64,000 nt of DNA from Bacteroidales bacterium UBA3289 (GTDB taxonomy: Bacteria > Bacteroidota > Bacteroidia > Bacteroidales > UBA932), in the NCBI GenBank assembly GCA_002361625.1, contig DETL01000011.1:1-64000 (forward strand), in the 5' to 3' direction. Positions 1 through 8,721 of the stretch are shown piece by piece. Made by a program: the position numbers and the translations under genes. The notes beneath the pieces were generated by a model. It ran no database searches and was not told where the DNA came from. It worked only from the letters and a program-made list of their open reading frames with translations. The stretch's first letter is position 1. Each line of letters opens with the position of its first letter.

Positions 1-315
1 ATCACCCGAAATGTCTAATAACCCGGTTATTGCGTTGAGGCAAAACGGTTACAGACCTTGCCCTAAGGTCGGAACGATGGTTCTTGTAAGTGTTTGATTG
101 TTAGCGTGTTGGTTTCGGTGAGGTTCCCAACCCTTAGTAGATAAATGAGGTTGGGCCCCAAAGCCGCTGCAAGTCGTTCATTATCAGTATGCTAACAGAA
201 ATCTGGTGCCAAACCTTCGCGTAACTGAATGATTGACATAGCGGCGGGTCGATAAATGGAAAATCGTCAGCAACTTGCAGACGATGCTACGAAGTGCTGA
301 CGGTATCCGTTCTCG
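1..315. other. Gene-free, hairpin-rich stretch beside tRNA-Leu
   Basis: I see no credible gene here. The strongest open frame runs from base 2 to 97 with no clear start. Four perfect dyads are visible: GACCTT 54-59 with 65-70; TGTTAGC 99-105 with its complement 191-197, enclosing CCCAACC 126-132 with 149-155; and CGTCAGCA 265-272 with 295-302. The base composition is less GC-rich than the genes to the right. The stretch lies downstream of the 3' end of a tRNA gene, a common integration site, so it could be the edge of an integrated element or an uncharacterised structured RNA. I recognise no known RNA family (not RNase P, tmRNA or SRP RNA). Confidence 0.35.
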
Positions 316-400
316 TGCCCAGAGCGGGGCTCGAACCCGCACGTCTTTAAGGGACACTGGATTTTGAGTCCAGCGCGTCTACCAATTCCGCCATCCGGGC
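316..400 (-). tRNA. tRNA-Leu, anticodon CAA
   Basis: Read on the minus strand this 85-base segment folds as a class II tRNA. The seven-base acceptor strand GCCCGGA pairs with TCTGGGC, followed by discriminator A. The anticodon arm CTGGA/TCCAG encloses the loop CTCAAAA, giving anticodon CAA. There is a long variable arm, and the T arm contains GTTCGAG. CCA is not encoded. It is transcribed divergently from aroB. Confidence 0.96.
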
Positions 401-466
401 AAGCGGTCTCGTGGGAGACGGAATGCAAATTTACCGCAAAAACTCAAAATTGCAAAATAATTGGAG

Positions 467-474
467 TATCTTTG
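467..474 (+). promoter_or_regulatory. aroB promoter, -7 box TATCTTTG
   Basis: TATCTTTG matches the Bacteroidetes -7 consensus TAnnTTTG. The box ends six bases before the aroB ATG, so the transcript would start about three bases upstream of the start codon. The mRNA would be almost leaderless. A weak TTG lies at 450-452. Confidence 0.6.
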
Positions 475-480
475 TGAGTT

Positions 481-1527
481 ATGGGAAAGGAGATTACCGT
501 CACAATCGATGGCAAGGCGGCCGGCCGGGTCGTGGGCCTGGAGCGTCTTGCGGAGATCGCCGCGCGGCTCGGAAACGAGCCGGAAGTGTTTGTCGTCTAT
601 GACGAAAACGCTTCCTGGGTGGCGTCGGAGGTCGTTTCGGCGCTGCCGGGGATCAAAGGAAGTATCGCCATCGACGCATCCGAGGAGGAAAAGTCGATGG
701 AGACGGTGCTGCTGCTGTGCCGTTCGCTGATGGAGGCCGGAGCGTCCCGGAAGGCGCTGGTGCTGGCCATCGGCGGCGGGATCACGACGGACCTGGCGGG
801 ATTCGCCGCGAGCATCTACAAGCGCGGCGTCCGGTACGCGAACCTTCCCACGACGCTGCTGGCGCAGGTGGACGCCGCCATCGGCGGAAAGACCGGTGTC
901 AATTTCGATGACTACAAGAACATGCTGGGCGTCATTGTCCAGCCGGTGTTCACCTTCATCTGTGCCGAGGTGCTCCACTCCCTTCCGCACCGGGATTTCC
1001 TGTCCGGAGCGGCGGAGATGCTTAAGACCTTTCTCATTGAGAACGAGGGCGATAACTACGACAAGGCCGTGCGTTGCCTGTCCGGGTCCGGCGAAGGACT
1101 CCAGGACCTGGTGTTTGCCGCGGCAGCCGTGAAAGCGGGCGTCGTGTCGCGCGATCCCTTCGAGCGGGGTGAGCGCCGCAAGCTGAATCTGGGTCATACC
1201 TTTGCCCATGCCATCGAGCACGAGGCCCGGCAAAACAGGGACGACATCACCCACGGTGAGGCCGTGGCGATGGGCATGATCCTCGCGGCGCGGCTTTCCG
1301 ATGCGATAGGCCTTTCGACTGGCATGGAAGCGCGTCTGGCGCAGGACTTTACGACGGTCGGTCTGCCGGTTGCGTGTCCCTACCCGCTGGAGACGCTCGC
1401 TGCAGCCATGGACAAGGACAAGAAAGCGGAGGGCGGCCTGGTGCATTTTGTCCTCCCCGAACGCATCGGCTCGGTCGTTATCCGCGACCTGACGGTCGAT
1501 GAGGCGATTAAAACGTTGAAAATATGA
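481..1527 (+). CDS. aroB: 3-dehydroquinate synthase
   Basis: AroB converts DAHP to 3-dehydroquinate, the second step of the cytoplasmic shikimate pathway, using NAD and a divalent metal. The 348-residue product has the family signature GGGITTDLAGFAAS around residue 97, the PTTLLAQVDAAIGGKTG substrate and phosphate region, and the metal-binding LGHTFAHAIE segment. The length is normal. The start follows immediately after a promoter box, so translation is probably leaderless. The stop codon overlaps the start of the next gene (ATGA), giving an operon aroB, aroDA, aroC that covers dehydroquinate to chorismate except for shikimate dehydrogenase and shikimate kinase. Confidence 0.97.
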   Translation: MGKEITVTIDGKAAGRVVGLERLAEIAARLGNEPEVFVVYDENASWVASEVVSALPGIKGSIAIDASEEEKSMETVLLLCRSLMEAGASRKALVLAIGGGITTDLAGFAASIYKRGVRYANLPTTLLAQVDAAIGGKTGVNFDDYKNMLGVIVQPVFTFICAEVLHSLPHRDFLSGAAEMLKTFLIENEGDNYDKAVRCLSGSGEGLQDLVFAAAAVKAGVVSRDPFERGERRKLNLGHTFAHAIEHEARQNRDDITHGEAVAMGMILAARLSDAIGLSTGMEARLAQDFTTVGLPVACPYPLETLAAAMDKDKKAEGGLVHFVLPERIGSVVIRDLTVDEAIKTLKI

Positions 1528-3713
1528 TTTGTACTTCCATACAGAACAAGACGCTGGACGAGATCCTGGACATTCTCGAGAGCGGTGAGGTGGAGATGGC
1601 GGAGATCCGGCTGGATCTGTGCGACCTGGACGGGGAGGAGATCGAGGAACTGTTCTCGGAATCCGACGTGCCGCTGATCGCGACGTGCCGGATTGCGACG
1701 CTCGCGGACCGGGTGCAGGGGGAAGCCAGCCTGCTGGCCGATGCCGGAAAAGCGCTCTCGGAGCAGGGAATGTACCTCTCCGCGCCGCGCCATGGGCGGA
1801 ACGCTGCCGAAGAACTCGCTGAGAATCAGCTCATGAAGGCCATCGAGGCCGGAGCCAAATACGTGGATCTGGAAATGGAGGCGCCGCCTATGATGGGCCG
1901 CAAGATCCGCCAAGCCTGCCAAGAGCACGGTTCCATCCTCATCCGGTCGTTTCACGACTTCACCGGCACGCCGCCGGAAGCCACGCTCCTCTCCCTGCTG
2001 GAGAAGGGCCGCCGCTTCGGGGGCGAGGTGGTGAAAATCGTGACCACGGCTGTCGATGAGACCGATGCCGCCCGCGTCCTGGCCCTCTACCGGGAGGCCG
2101 ATCCGGGTACGCTCGCGGCCTTCTGCATGGGCCCGGAAGGCCGGAAATCCCGCCTGGAAGCCTTACGGCTTGGCGCTCCGTTCACCTACGCCTGCCTGTC
2201 GGCCGAGGAAGCCACGGCGCCGGGCCAATGGACCACCGCCGAGATGCGCCAGGCCGTTTACAAGGATTTCCGATTCATCGATTCATCCTCATATCCGGTC
2301 GATTTTGAGGATGAAACGAAGGAAAACGGCCGTTCGTCCTCAAATGGGGCCGAAAATGAGGACGAGGACCCCCGGCCCCTTCAGATGCCGGCCTCCAAGA
2401 GCTTTGCGCAGCGCGCCATCATTGCCGCGGCCCTCGCGCAGGGCACTTCGCACCTGTCCGGCTATTCGCCCTGCGGGGACAACGAGGCGGCCCTGGCGGC
2501 AGCGCGGAAACTTGGCGCCCGCATCAAGACGGAGGGCTCCACCCTCGAAATCACCGGCATCGGCGCCTTTGAAAAGTGCTTGTCCATCAGCGATATACAC
2601 GTGGGTGAATCCGGCTTCCTCACGCGGATGCTCATCCCTGTCCTCTCGGTCGTTGCCGACGGCCCCGTCCTCGTGACGGGCGAAAAGACGCTCCTCAAGC
2701 GTCCCCTCGCCGGTGCGCATGACATCATGGCGTCGTTCGGGGTGCGGCTCCTTCCCGAAGGTCCTGCGCCGGCCGAGGCCCGCAAGAACGACTGCTTCAT
2801 CCCCCTCACGGTGAAAGGCCCTCTGGTGCCGGGCCGGGCCGACGTTTCCGGCCGGGAAGGCTCCCAGCTGATCTCCGGCCTGCTGGCGGCGCTGCCGCTT
2901 GCCGGAAGCCGTTCCACGGTGTATGTCCACGATCCGCGGAGCATTCCGTACATGTTCATCACCGTGGACGTGCTCAAGAAGTTCGGCATCGAAATCGGCT
3001 CCGAGATGGAAGGGGGCGAGGATTTCCTGCAGACGCAGGATTGGACGCTCTGTACCGGGGTTACCTTCAAGATGCGGGGCGGCCAGCACTACCGCGCCGC
3101 CGATTTCCGCATCGAGGGCGACTGGTCCGGTGCCGCGAACTTCCTCGTGGCCGGCGCTATCTTCGGCGATGTGGAGGTGGAAGGGCTTGATACCCAGTCC
3201 CTCCAGGCCGATATTTCCATCATGGACATCCTCATGGACGCCGGGGCAAGCATGTCCCAGCTGGAGGGCGACACGCCCACGACGGGGTCCATCCACGTGG
3301 CCCGTGCGCCGCTGTGCGCCTTCGAGACGGACCTGAACAATTGCCCGGACCTCTTCCCGATTGTCGCCGTCCTGGCTGCCTTCTGCCCGGGAACGAGCCG
3401 CATCCGCGGTGTGGAACGCCTCCGCCACAAGGAGACCGACCGGGCCGCCGCCATCGTGGACATGCTCACGCAGATGGGCGTGCCGGTCCAGGTCGATGAG
3501 GACGAGATGACCATCGAAGGCATGGGCCTTCCCCAGCGCATCCTCACCGGAAACCTGCTGAAAGGCGGTTCCTTCACCTCCCATGGCGATCACCGGATGG
3601 TGATGGCCCTCAAGGTGGCCTCGCTGGGCGCGGACGGCCCCGTGGAGATCGACGACACCGCCTGTGTGGCGAAGTCGTTCCCGGAATTTTTGGATATGTT
3701 TGACAAGTTATGA
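1524..3713 (+). CDS. aroDA: Fused type I 3-dehydroquinate dehydratase and EPSP synthase
   Basis: This 729-residue protein joins two non-consecutive shikimate enzymes. Residues 1 to about 235 are a type I dehydroquinase: H144 (SFHDFTG) and the Schiff-base lysine K171 (VVKIVTTA) are present. An acidic, low-complexity linker (about 240-285) leads into EPSP synthase, starting at M288 with PASKS (K292 contacts phosphoenolpyruvate). Later EPSPS motifs include EGDWSGAANF, RHKETDR and DHRMVMAL. The stop overlaps the aroC start. The fusion is encoded in one frame with no sign of a frameshift. Its two reactions are separated in the pathway by shikimate dehydrogenase and kinase, so simple substrate hand-over is not expected. 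Confidence 0.95.
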   Translation: MICTSIQNKTLDEILDILESGEVEMAEIRLDLCDLDGEEIEELFSESDVPLIATCRIATLADRVQGEASLLADAGKALSEQGMYLSAPRHGRNAAEELAENQLMKAIEAGAKYVDLEMEAPPMMGRKIRQACQEHGSILIRSFHDFTGTPPEATLLSLLEKGRRFGGEVVKIVTTAVDETDAARVLALYREADPGTLAAFCMGPEGRKSRLEALRLGAPFTYACLSAEEATAPGQWTTAEMRQAVYKDFRFIDSSSYPVDFEDETKENGRSSSNGAENEDEDPRPLQMPASKSFAQRAIIAAALAQGTSHLSGYSPCGDNEAALAAARKLGARIKTEGSTLEITGIGAFEKCLSISDIHVGESGFLTRMLIPVLSVVADGPVLVTGEKTLLKRPLAGAHDIMASFGVRLLPEGPAPAEARKNDCFIPLTVKGPLVPGRADVSGREGSQLISGLLAALPLAGSRSTVYVHDPRSIPYMFITVDVLKKFGIEIGSEMEGGEDFLQTQDWTLCTGVTFKMRGGQHYRAADFRIEGDWSGAANFLVAGAIFGDVEVEGLDTQSLQADISIMDILMDAGASMSQLEGDTPTTGSIHVARAPLCAFETDLNNCPDLFPIVAVLAAFCPGTSRIRGVERLRHKETDRAAAIVDMLTQMGVPVQVDEDEMTIEGMGLPQRILTGNLLKGGSFTSHGDHRMVMALKVASLGADGPVEIDDTACVAKSFPEFLDMFDKL

Positions 3714-4741
3714 ATACATTCGGACGGGTTTTCAGGGTAAGCATCTTCGGCGAGTCGCACGGAGAGGAAATCGGCGTCACGCTGGATGGCGTGGAGCCGG
3801 GTATCGAACTGAGCGAGAAGGACTTCGCGAAGGATATCGACCGGCGCCGGAGCGGTGCGAAAGGCACGACTCCCCGCATCGAGGCCGATGAGCCGCACAT
3901 CCTCAGCGGGGTGTACGAGGGCTGCACGACGGGGGCTCCGCTCACGATCGTTTTCCGCAATACGAATACGCGCAGCGGCGATTATGCAAAGCTGAAGGAC
4001 ATCCCGCGCCCGGGCCATGCGGACTTCACGGCGAACGTGAAGTACGGCGGCTTCCAGGATCCGCGGGGCGGCGGCCATTTCTCCGGCCGGCTCACGCTCC
4101 CCATCGTCGCGGCCGGCGTCGTCGCCAAGAAAATCCTGACCGAAACCGTTTCCGAAGAAACCCACGGTCACGTGCAGTTCCGCTGCGAGGCGCACCTGAC
4201 GGAAATCGGCGGTATTGCCGATCCCTCGGAATGGGATGCCGCCCTCACGCAGGCGCAAAAGGAAGGCGATTCCCTGGGCGGGGTCGTGGAATGCCTGGTG
4301 GACGGTATTCCAGCCGGCCTGGGCGAGCCTTTCTGGGACAGCGTGGAATCGGTGCTCTCCCATGCCCTTTTCGCCATTCCGGGTGTCCGGGGCGTGGAAT
4401 TCGGCGACGGGTTCCAGGCCTCCCGCATGAAAGGCTCGGAGCATAACGACTGCTTTACGGCCGAGGGAATCGACGGTCACGAAGGGATCGTCACGCCGGT
4501 CACGAACCATGCCGGCGGGATCAACGGCGGCATCACCAACGGGAATCCGCTGGTGTTCCGCGTCGCCTTCAAACCCACTTCCAGCATTGCCAAAACCCAG
4601 CGTACCTATGACTTTGCCGCGCAGGAAATGACGGATTTCCAGGTCCCCGGCCGGCACGATACCTGCTTCGCCCTCCGTACGCCCGTCATCGTGGAGGCCA
4701 TGGCCGCCATCGTCCTGGCGGACTTAATCGACATTGCCTGA
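3710..4741 (+). CDS. aroC: Chorismate synthase
   Basis: AroC removes phosphate from EPSP to give chorismate and needs reduced flavin. The 343-residue protein has the family signatures GESHGEEIGVTLDG near the N terminus, RRRSGAKGTTPRIEAD, RPGHADFTANVKYGG with RGGGHFSGR, and a C-terminal RHDTCFALRTPVIVEAMAA. The length is close to the usual 350-360. The start overlaps the aroDA stop (ATGA), and the stop overlaps the next start by one base, so translation is probably coupled along the operon. Confidence 0.97.
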   Translation: MNTFGRVFRVSIFGESHGEEIGVTLDGVEPGIELSEKDFAKDIDRRRSGAKGTTPRIEADEPHILSGVYEGCTTGAPLTIVFRNTNTRSGDYAKLKDIPRPGHADFTANVKYGGFQDPRGGGHFSGRLTLPIVAAGVVAKKILTETVSEETHGHVQFRCEAHLTEIGGIADPSEWDAALTQAQKEGDSLGGVVECLVDGIPAGLGEPFWDSVESVLSHALFAIPGVRGVEFGDGFQASRMKGSEHNDCFTAEGIDGHEGIVTPVTNHAGGINGGITNGNPLVFRVAFKPTSSIAKTQRTYDFAAQEMTDFQVPGRHDTCFALRTPVIVEAMAAIVLADLIDIA

Positions 4742-5844
4742 TGGAAAACAAACGACTTCTGTCCATCGACACGTTCCGTGGCCTGGACATGCTCTTCATC
4801 ATGGGCCTCTCCGGCCTCATCCTCAGCATCTGCGCCCTGTTCCCCGACGGAGAGAACGGCTGGCTGGCGACACAGATGCACCATGCGGCTTGGAACGGGC
4901 TCCGGATCATGGACATGATCTTCCCGGTGTTCCTGTTCATCGCGGGACTCTCCTTCCCGTTCTCCTACGCGAAGCAGGTTTCCCAGGGGAAATCTTCCTG
5001 GGAGATCCACCGCAAGGTCTTCTTCCGGTGCCTGATCCTCATCGCCCTGGGCTGCGTGTACAACGGTTTCTTCAACCTGGAGTTCCCGCAGCGGTACGCC
5101 AGCGTGCTGGGCCGCATCGGCCTGGCCTGGATGTTCGCCGCGCTGCTGTTCATCCACTGCAAGACCAGGACCCGCATCATCGTTGCGGCGGCCCTCCTCG
5201 TGGGCTACTGGCTCCTCCTCGCGTTTGTTCATGCCCCCGACCTCCCGGCCGGAGCGGACCCGCTCTCGCAGGACGGCTGCCTGAACGGTTACATCGACCG
5301 GATCCTCCTGCCGGGGCGGCTGTACAACGGGAATTTCGACCCGGAAGGCATCCTGAGCACGGTCCCTGCGGTGGTGACGGCGATGCTGGGCATGTTCACG
5401 GGCGAGTTCATCCGCCTGCCGGAAGAGAAGGAGAGCGGGAACCGGAAAACCCTCTGGATGCTGGGCGCTGCCGCCGTCCTGCTGGCCGCGGGTCTTCTCT
5501 GGAGCCTGGTCTTCCCGGTCAACAAGAAGCTGTGGACCAGCACCTTCGTCCTGGTGGTGGGCGCCATTTCCCTGGCCGTCTATGCGCTCATCTATTACAT
5601 CGTAGAGGTCCGCGGGCATGTGAAATGGACCTTCCCCTTCCGGGTCGTGGGCATGAATTCCATCACAATCTACCTGCTGCAGTGCATCGTCCCGCTCCGG
5701 AGCGTCTCGAACTTCTTCCTGGGCGGAGCCGCCGGATACCTGCCGGAAGGCTGGGGCGCCGTCCTTCTCTCGGCCGGCTATCTCGTCGTCAGCTGGCTGG
5801 TCCTGTACTTCCTGTATGTGAAGAAGACTTTCCTGAAAGTGTGA
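4741..5844 (+). CDS. Multi-pass membrane protein, DUF5009 / HGSNAT-like acyltransferase family
   Basis: This is a 367-residue integral membrane protein with about ten hydrophobic segments. It opens with LSIDTFRGLDM, a hallmark of the family related to heparan-alpha-glucosaminide N-acetyltransferase and YeiB-like proteins (R-G-x-D/M near the first helix). A conserved MNSITIYLLQ segment occurs near the C terminus. Family members are thought to move acyl groups across the membrane onto sugars, but the substrate here is unknown. The start overlaps the aroC stop by one base, so it is probably co-transcribed with the aro genes although no functional link is evident. Confidence 0.8.
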   Translation: MENKRLLSIDTFRGLDMLFIMGLSGLILSICALFPDGENGWLATQMHHAAWNGLRIMDMIFPVFLFIAGLSFPFSYAKQVSQGKSSWEIHRKVFFRCLILIALGCVYNGFFNLEFPQRYASVLGRIGLAWMFAALLFIHCKTRTRIIVAAALLVGYWLLLAFVHAPDLPAGADPLSQDGCLNGYIDRILLPGRLYNGNFDPEGILSTVPAVVTAMLGMFTGEFIRLPEEKESGNRKTLWMLGAAAVLLAAGLLWSLVFPVNKKLWTSTFVLVVGAISLAVYALIYYIVEVRGHVKWTFPFRVVGMNSITIYLLQCIVPLRSVSNFFLGGAAGYLPEGWGAVLLSAGYLVVSWLVLYFLYVKKTFLKV

Positions 5845-5874
5845 GGCGGCGGGCCGTTTCCGTGAAAAAACTGC

Positions 5875-5882
5875 TATCTTTG
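5875..5882 (+). promoter_or_regulatory. suf operon promoter, -7 box TATCTTTG
   Basis: TATCTTTG lies 28 bases upstream of the sufB ATG, in the 66-base gap after the preceding operon. It matches TAnnTTTG; a TTTC at 5857-5860 is the nearest -33-like element but is closer than usual. Confidence 0.6.
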
Positions 5883-5910
5883 TACTCTTGCCCGCAGGGC
5901 AATCGTATTT

Positions 5911-7353
5911 ATGAGCGAAAACGACAAGATCATACAGGAATTCACCTCCGGGGAGTACAAGGAGGGGTTCGTGACGGATGTCGAGCAGGAGTTCGTGCCC
6001 AAGGGGCTTGACGAGGACATCATCCGGACCATTTCCCGGCTCAAGGAGGAGCCGGAGTGGCTGCTGGATTTCCGGCTGGACGCCTTCCGCAAGTGGCAGG
6101 CGATGCCCATGCCGGACTGGGCCCATCTGGACATGCCCCAGATCGATTTCCAGGACATCATCTACTACGCCGCTCCCAAGAAGGACAAGGACCGGCCCAA
6201 GGAGATCGACCCGAAGCTGGCGGAGACCTTCGAAAAGTTGGGTATCCCCCTGAAGGAACGCGATGTTCTCGCTGGAGTCGTGGCCGTGGATGCGGTGTTT
6301 GACTCCGTATCCGTCACGACCACTTTCCGGAAGACCCTGGCGGAGAAGGGCATCATCTTCTGCTCGTTCTCCGAGGCGGTGAAGGAGCATCCGGACCTGG
6401 TGCGGAAGTATCTCGCCACCGTGGTCCCTGCCGGCGACAACTATTTCGCCGCCCTGAACAGCGCTGTATTCTCCGACGGATCATTCTGTTACATTCCCAA
6501 GGGGGTGCGCTGCCCCATGGACCTTTCCAGCTATTTCCGGATCAACGCCCGCGGTACCGGCCAGTTCGAGCGCACGCTCATCGTGGCCGACGAAGGTTCC
6601 TACGTGAGCTACATGGAAGGTTGTACCGCCCCGATGCGCGACGAGCAGCAGCTCCATGCCGCCGTCGTGGAAATCATCGTGGAGAAGGATGCCGATGTCA
6701 AGTACTCCACCGTCCAGAACTGGTATCCCGGCGATGCCGACGGCAAGGGCGGCATCCTGAACCTCGTGACCAAGCGCGGCATCTGCAAGGGGAGCGGGGC
6801 GCATCTGAGCTGGACGCAGGTGGAAACGGGTTCCGCCATCACGTGGAAGTACCCTTCCACCATCCTGAAAGGCGACAATTCCGCCTCCGAGTTCTACTCC
6901 GTCGCGGTCACGAACAACCTCCAGCAGGCCGATACGGGGACGAAGATGGTCCATATCGGCCGGAACACCAAGAGCCGGATCGTCTCCAAGGGCATTTCCG
7001 CCGGCCGCAGCCAGAACAGCTACCGCGGCCTCGTGCGGATGAACGCCGGGGCGCAGAACGCCCGCAACTACTCCCAGTGCGACAGCCTCCTGATCGGCTC
7101 CAAATGCGGGGCCCATACCTTCCCGGTCATCAAGTCCGACAATCCCACGGCCATCGTCGAGCACGAGGCCACGACCTCCAAGATCAGCGAGGACCAGCTC
7201 TTCTACTGCAACCAGCGGGGCATCGGTCCCGAAGAGGCGGTGGGCCTGATTGTCAACGGCTATGCCCGTGAAGTCCTCTCCCGGCTGCCCATGGAATTCG
7301 CCGTGGAAGCGCAGAAGCTCCTGCAAGTTTCCCTCGAAGGTTCTGTCGGATAA
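5911..7353 (+). CDS. sufB: Fe-S cluster assembly scaffold SufB
   Basis: SufB is the scaffold subunit of the cytoplasmic SufBC2D complex on which iron-sulfur clusters are built. The 480-residue product has full family length, including the N-terminal helical region and the right-handed beta-helix core. The conserved cysteine region SKCGAHTFPV (C399) is followed by VEHEATTSKISEDQLFYCNQRG, typical of SufB. The start lies 28 bases after a promoter box. The stop overlaps the start of pnuC, which interrupts the usual sufB-sufC order. Confidence 0.97.
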   Translation: MSENDKIIQEFTSGEYKEGFVTDVEQEFVPKGLDEDIIRTISRLKEEPEWLLDFRLDAFRKWQAMPMPDWAHLDMPQIDFQDIIYYAAPKKDKDRPKEIDPKLAETFEKLGIPLKERDVLAGVVAVDAVFDSVSVTTTFRKTLAEKGIIFCSFSEAVKEHPDLVRKYLATVVPAGDNYFAALNSAVFSDGSFCYIPKGVRCPMDLSSYFRINARGTGQFERTLIVADEGSYVSYMEGCTAPMRDEQQLHAAVVEIIVEKDADVKYSTVQNWYPGDADGKGGILNLVTKRGICKGSGAHLSWTQVETGSAITWKYPSTILKGDNSASEFYSVAVTNNLQQADTGTKMVHIGRNTKSRIVSKGISAGRSQNSYRGLVRMNAGAQNARNYSQCDSLLIGSKCGAHTFPVIKSDNPTAIVEHEATTSKISEDQLFYCNQRGIGPEEAVGLIVNGYAREVLSRLPMEFAVEAQKLLQVSLEGSVG

Positions 7354-7982
7354 TGGATTGGACGAACCTCATACTGTTTACCCTGGGCGGGAAGCCGGTG
7401 CTGCTGGTGGATTTCATCAGCTCGCTGCTGGGATTGACGACGGTCTTTCTGGCCGGGCGCAACTCCAAGTACAACTTCTGGGTGGGATACCTGTACACGG
7501 CCTCCCTGTTCTTCCTGTTCTGGAGCCGGAACCTGTACGCGAACCTCCTGCTCCAGCCCATCTCCCTCGCCATCAATATGATGGGCCACTGGAGATGGAC
7601 GCATCCCAAAGAGTCGGAACGTTCTTCGGAGGATGCGAACAAGCTCAAGGTAAGCATGCTGTCCTGGACGGAACGGGGTTTTGTCGTCGTGTCGATCCTC
7701 GTCATGGCCGTCGTGTGGGGCTGGGTGATGAAGACGTTCTTCCCGGCCAATCCCGCCCCCTACCTGGACTGCTGCGTGACGGTCCTGATCCTCACGGCCC
7801 AGCTCCTCAGCGCCCTCAAGAAATGGGATTGCTGGGTGGCCTGGCTCATCGTCAATGTCACCCAGATCATCCTGCATATCAGCGTGGGGAATGTGTTCAT
7901 GCCCATCGTCTGCGGCCTGTATCTGGTAAACGGACTGTGGTCGCTTGTCACCTGGATGAAACTATACAAGAAAAATGGATAA
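7353..7982 (+). CDS. pnuC: PnuC-family nicotinamide riboside transporter
   Basis: This 209-residue inner-membrane protein has about seven hydrophobic helices and PnuC-family features: an N-terminal LLGLTTVFLAGRNSKYNFWVG segment, a mid-protein MMGHWRWTHP, and ALKKWDCWVAWLIVN in the second half (the W-x(n)-N substrate region). PnuC proteins import nicotinamide riboside for NAD salvage. Its start overlaps the sufB stop and its stop overlaps the sufC start, so it sits inside the suf operon. The usual tie to a kinase or pyrophosphokinase gene is not seen here. The family call is firm; the exact vitamin is inferred. Confidence 0.85.
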   Translation: MDWTNLILFTLGGKPVLLVDFISSLLGLTTVFLAGRNSKYNFWVGYLYTASLFFLFWSRNLYANLLLQPISLAINMMGHWRWTHPKESERSSEDANKLKVSMLSWTERGFVVVSILVMAVVWGWVMKTFFPANPAPYLDCCVTVLILTAQLLSALKKWDCWVAWLIVNVTQIILHISVGNVFMPIVCGLYLVNGLWSLVTWMKLYKKNG

Positions 7983-8718
7983 TTTGCTTGAAATACACAA
8001 CCTGCACGCCCGGATCGGCGACAGGGAAATCCTGAAAGGGATCGACCTTTCCCTGAAGCGGGGCGAGATCCATGCCGTCATGGGTCCGAACGGAGCGGGA
8101 AAATCCACCCTGAATGCGGTCCTTACCGGCCGCTCGGACTACGAAGTGACGGAAGGAACCGTCCTTTACGACGGGAAAGACCTTCTGTCCATGGCGCCGG
8201 AAGAGCGCAGCTGGGCGGGCCTGTTCCTCAGTTTCCAGTATCCGGTGGAGATTCCCGGCGTGACCATCACCGCCTTCATGAAAGCCGCGGTGCAGGCCCG
8301 TCGCAAGGCCGCCGGCCTCCCGGAGATGAAGACGTCCGAGTTCCTGAAACTCCTGAAGGAGAAGATGGCCTTCGTGCAGATGAAGCCGGAATTCGCCAAG
8401 CGGGAGGTCAACGTGGGCTTCTCCGGCGGCGAAAAGAAACGCAACGAGATCTTCCAGATGGCCATGCTGGATCCGACCCTGTCCATCCTGGACGAGACGG
8501 ACTCCGGCCTGGACGTCGATGCCCTGAAGATTGTCGCGGACGGGGTCAATGCCCTCCGTTCCCCGGAGAAATCGGCCATCATCATCACCCATTACCAGAA
8601 GCTTCTCGAGTATGTCCAGCCGGATGTGGTGCATGTCCTCAAGGCCGGCCGCATCGTCCATACGGGCGGGCGTGAGGTCATCGAGGCCATCGAGAAAGCG
8701 GGATTCGACCAGTTCTAG
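7975..8718 (+). CDS. sufC: Fe-S assembly ATPase SufC
   Basis: SufC is the ABC-type ATPase that drives conformational change of the SufB-SufD scaffold. The 247-residue protein has Walker A GPNGAGKST near residue 38, the Suf-specific Q-loop LFLSFQYPVEIPG, the ABC signature FSGGEKKRNEI, Walker B LSILDETDSGLDVDA and the switch histidine in IITHYQ. The start overlaps the pnuC end by eight bases. The stop is four bases before the sufD start. Confidence 0.97.
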   Translation: MDNLLEIHNLHARIGDREILKGIDLSLKRGEIHAVMGPNGAGKSTLNAVLTGRSDYEVTEGTVLYDGKDLLSMAPEERSWAGLFLSFQYPVEIPGVTITAFMKAAVQARRKAAGLPEMKTSEFLKLLKEKMAFVQMKPEFAKREVNVGFSGGEKKRNEIFQMAMLDPTLSILDETDSGLDVDALKIVADGVNALRSPEKSAIIITHYQKLLEYVQPDVVHVLKAGRIVHTGGREVIEAIEKAGFDQF

Positions 8719-8721
8719 GCC

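Noticed and set aside
2..97. Open frame at the left edge, possibly the end of a gene that starts outside.
   Set aside because: Only 31 codons are visible and they match nothing I recognise; the dyads in the same stretch suggest non-coding DNA.
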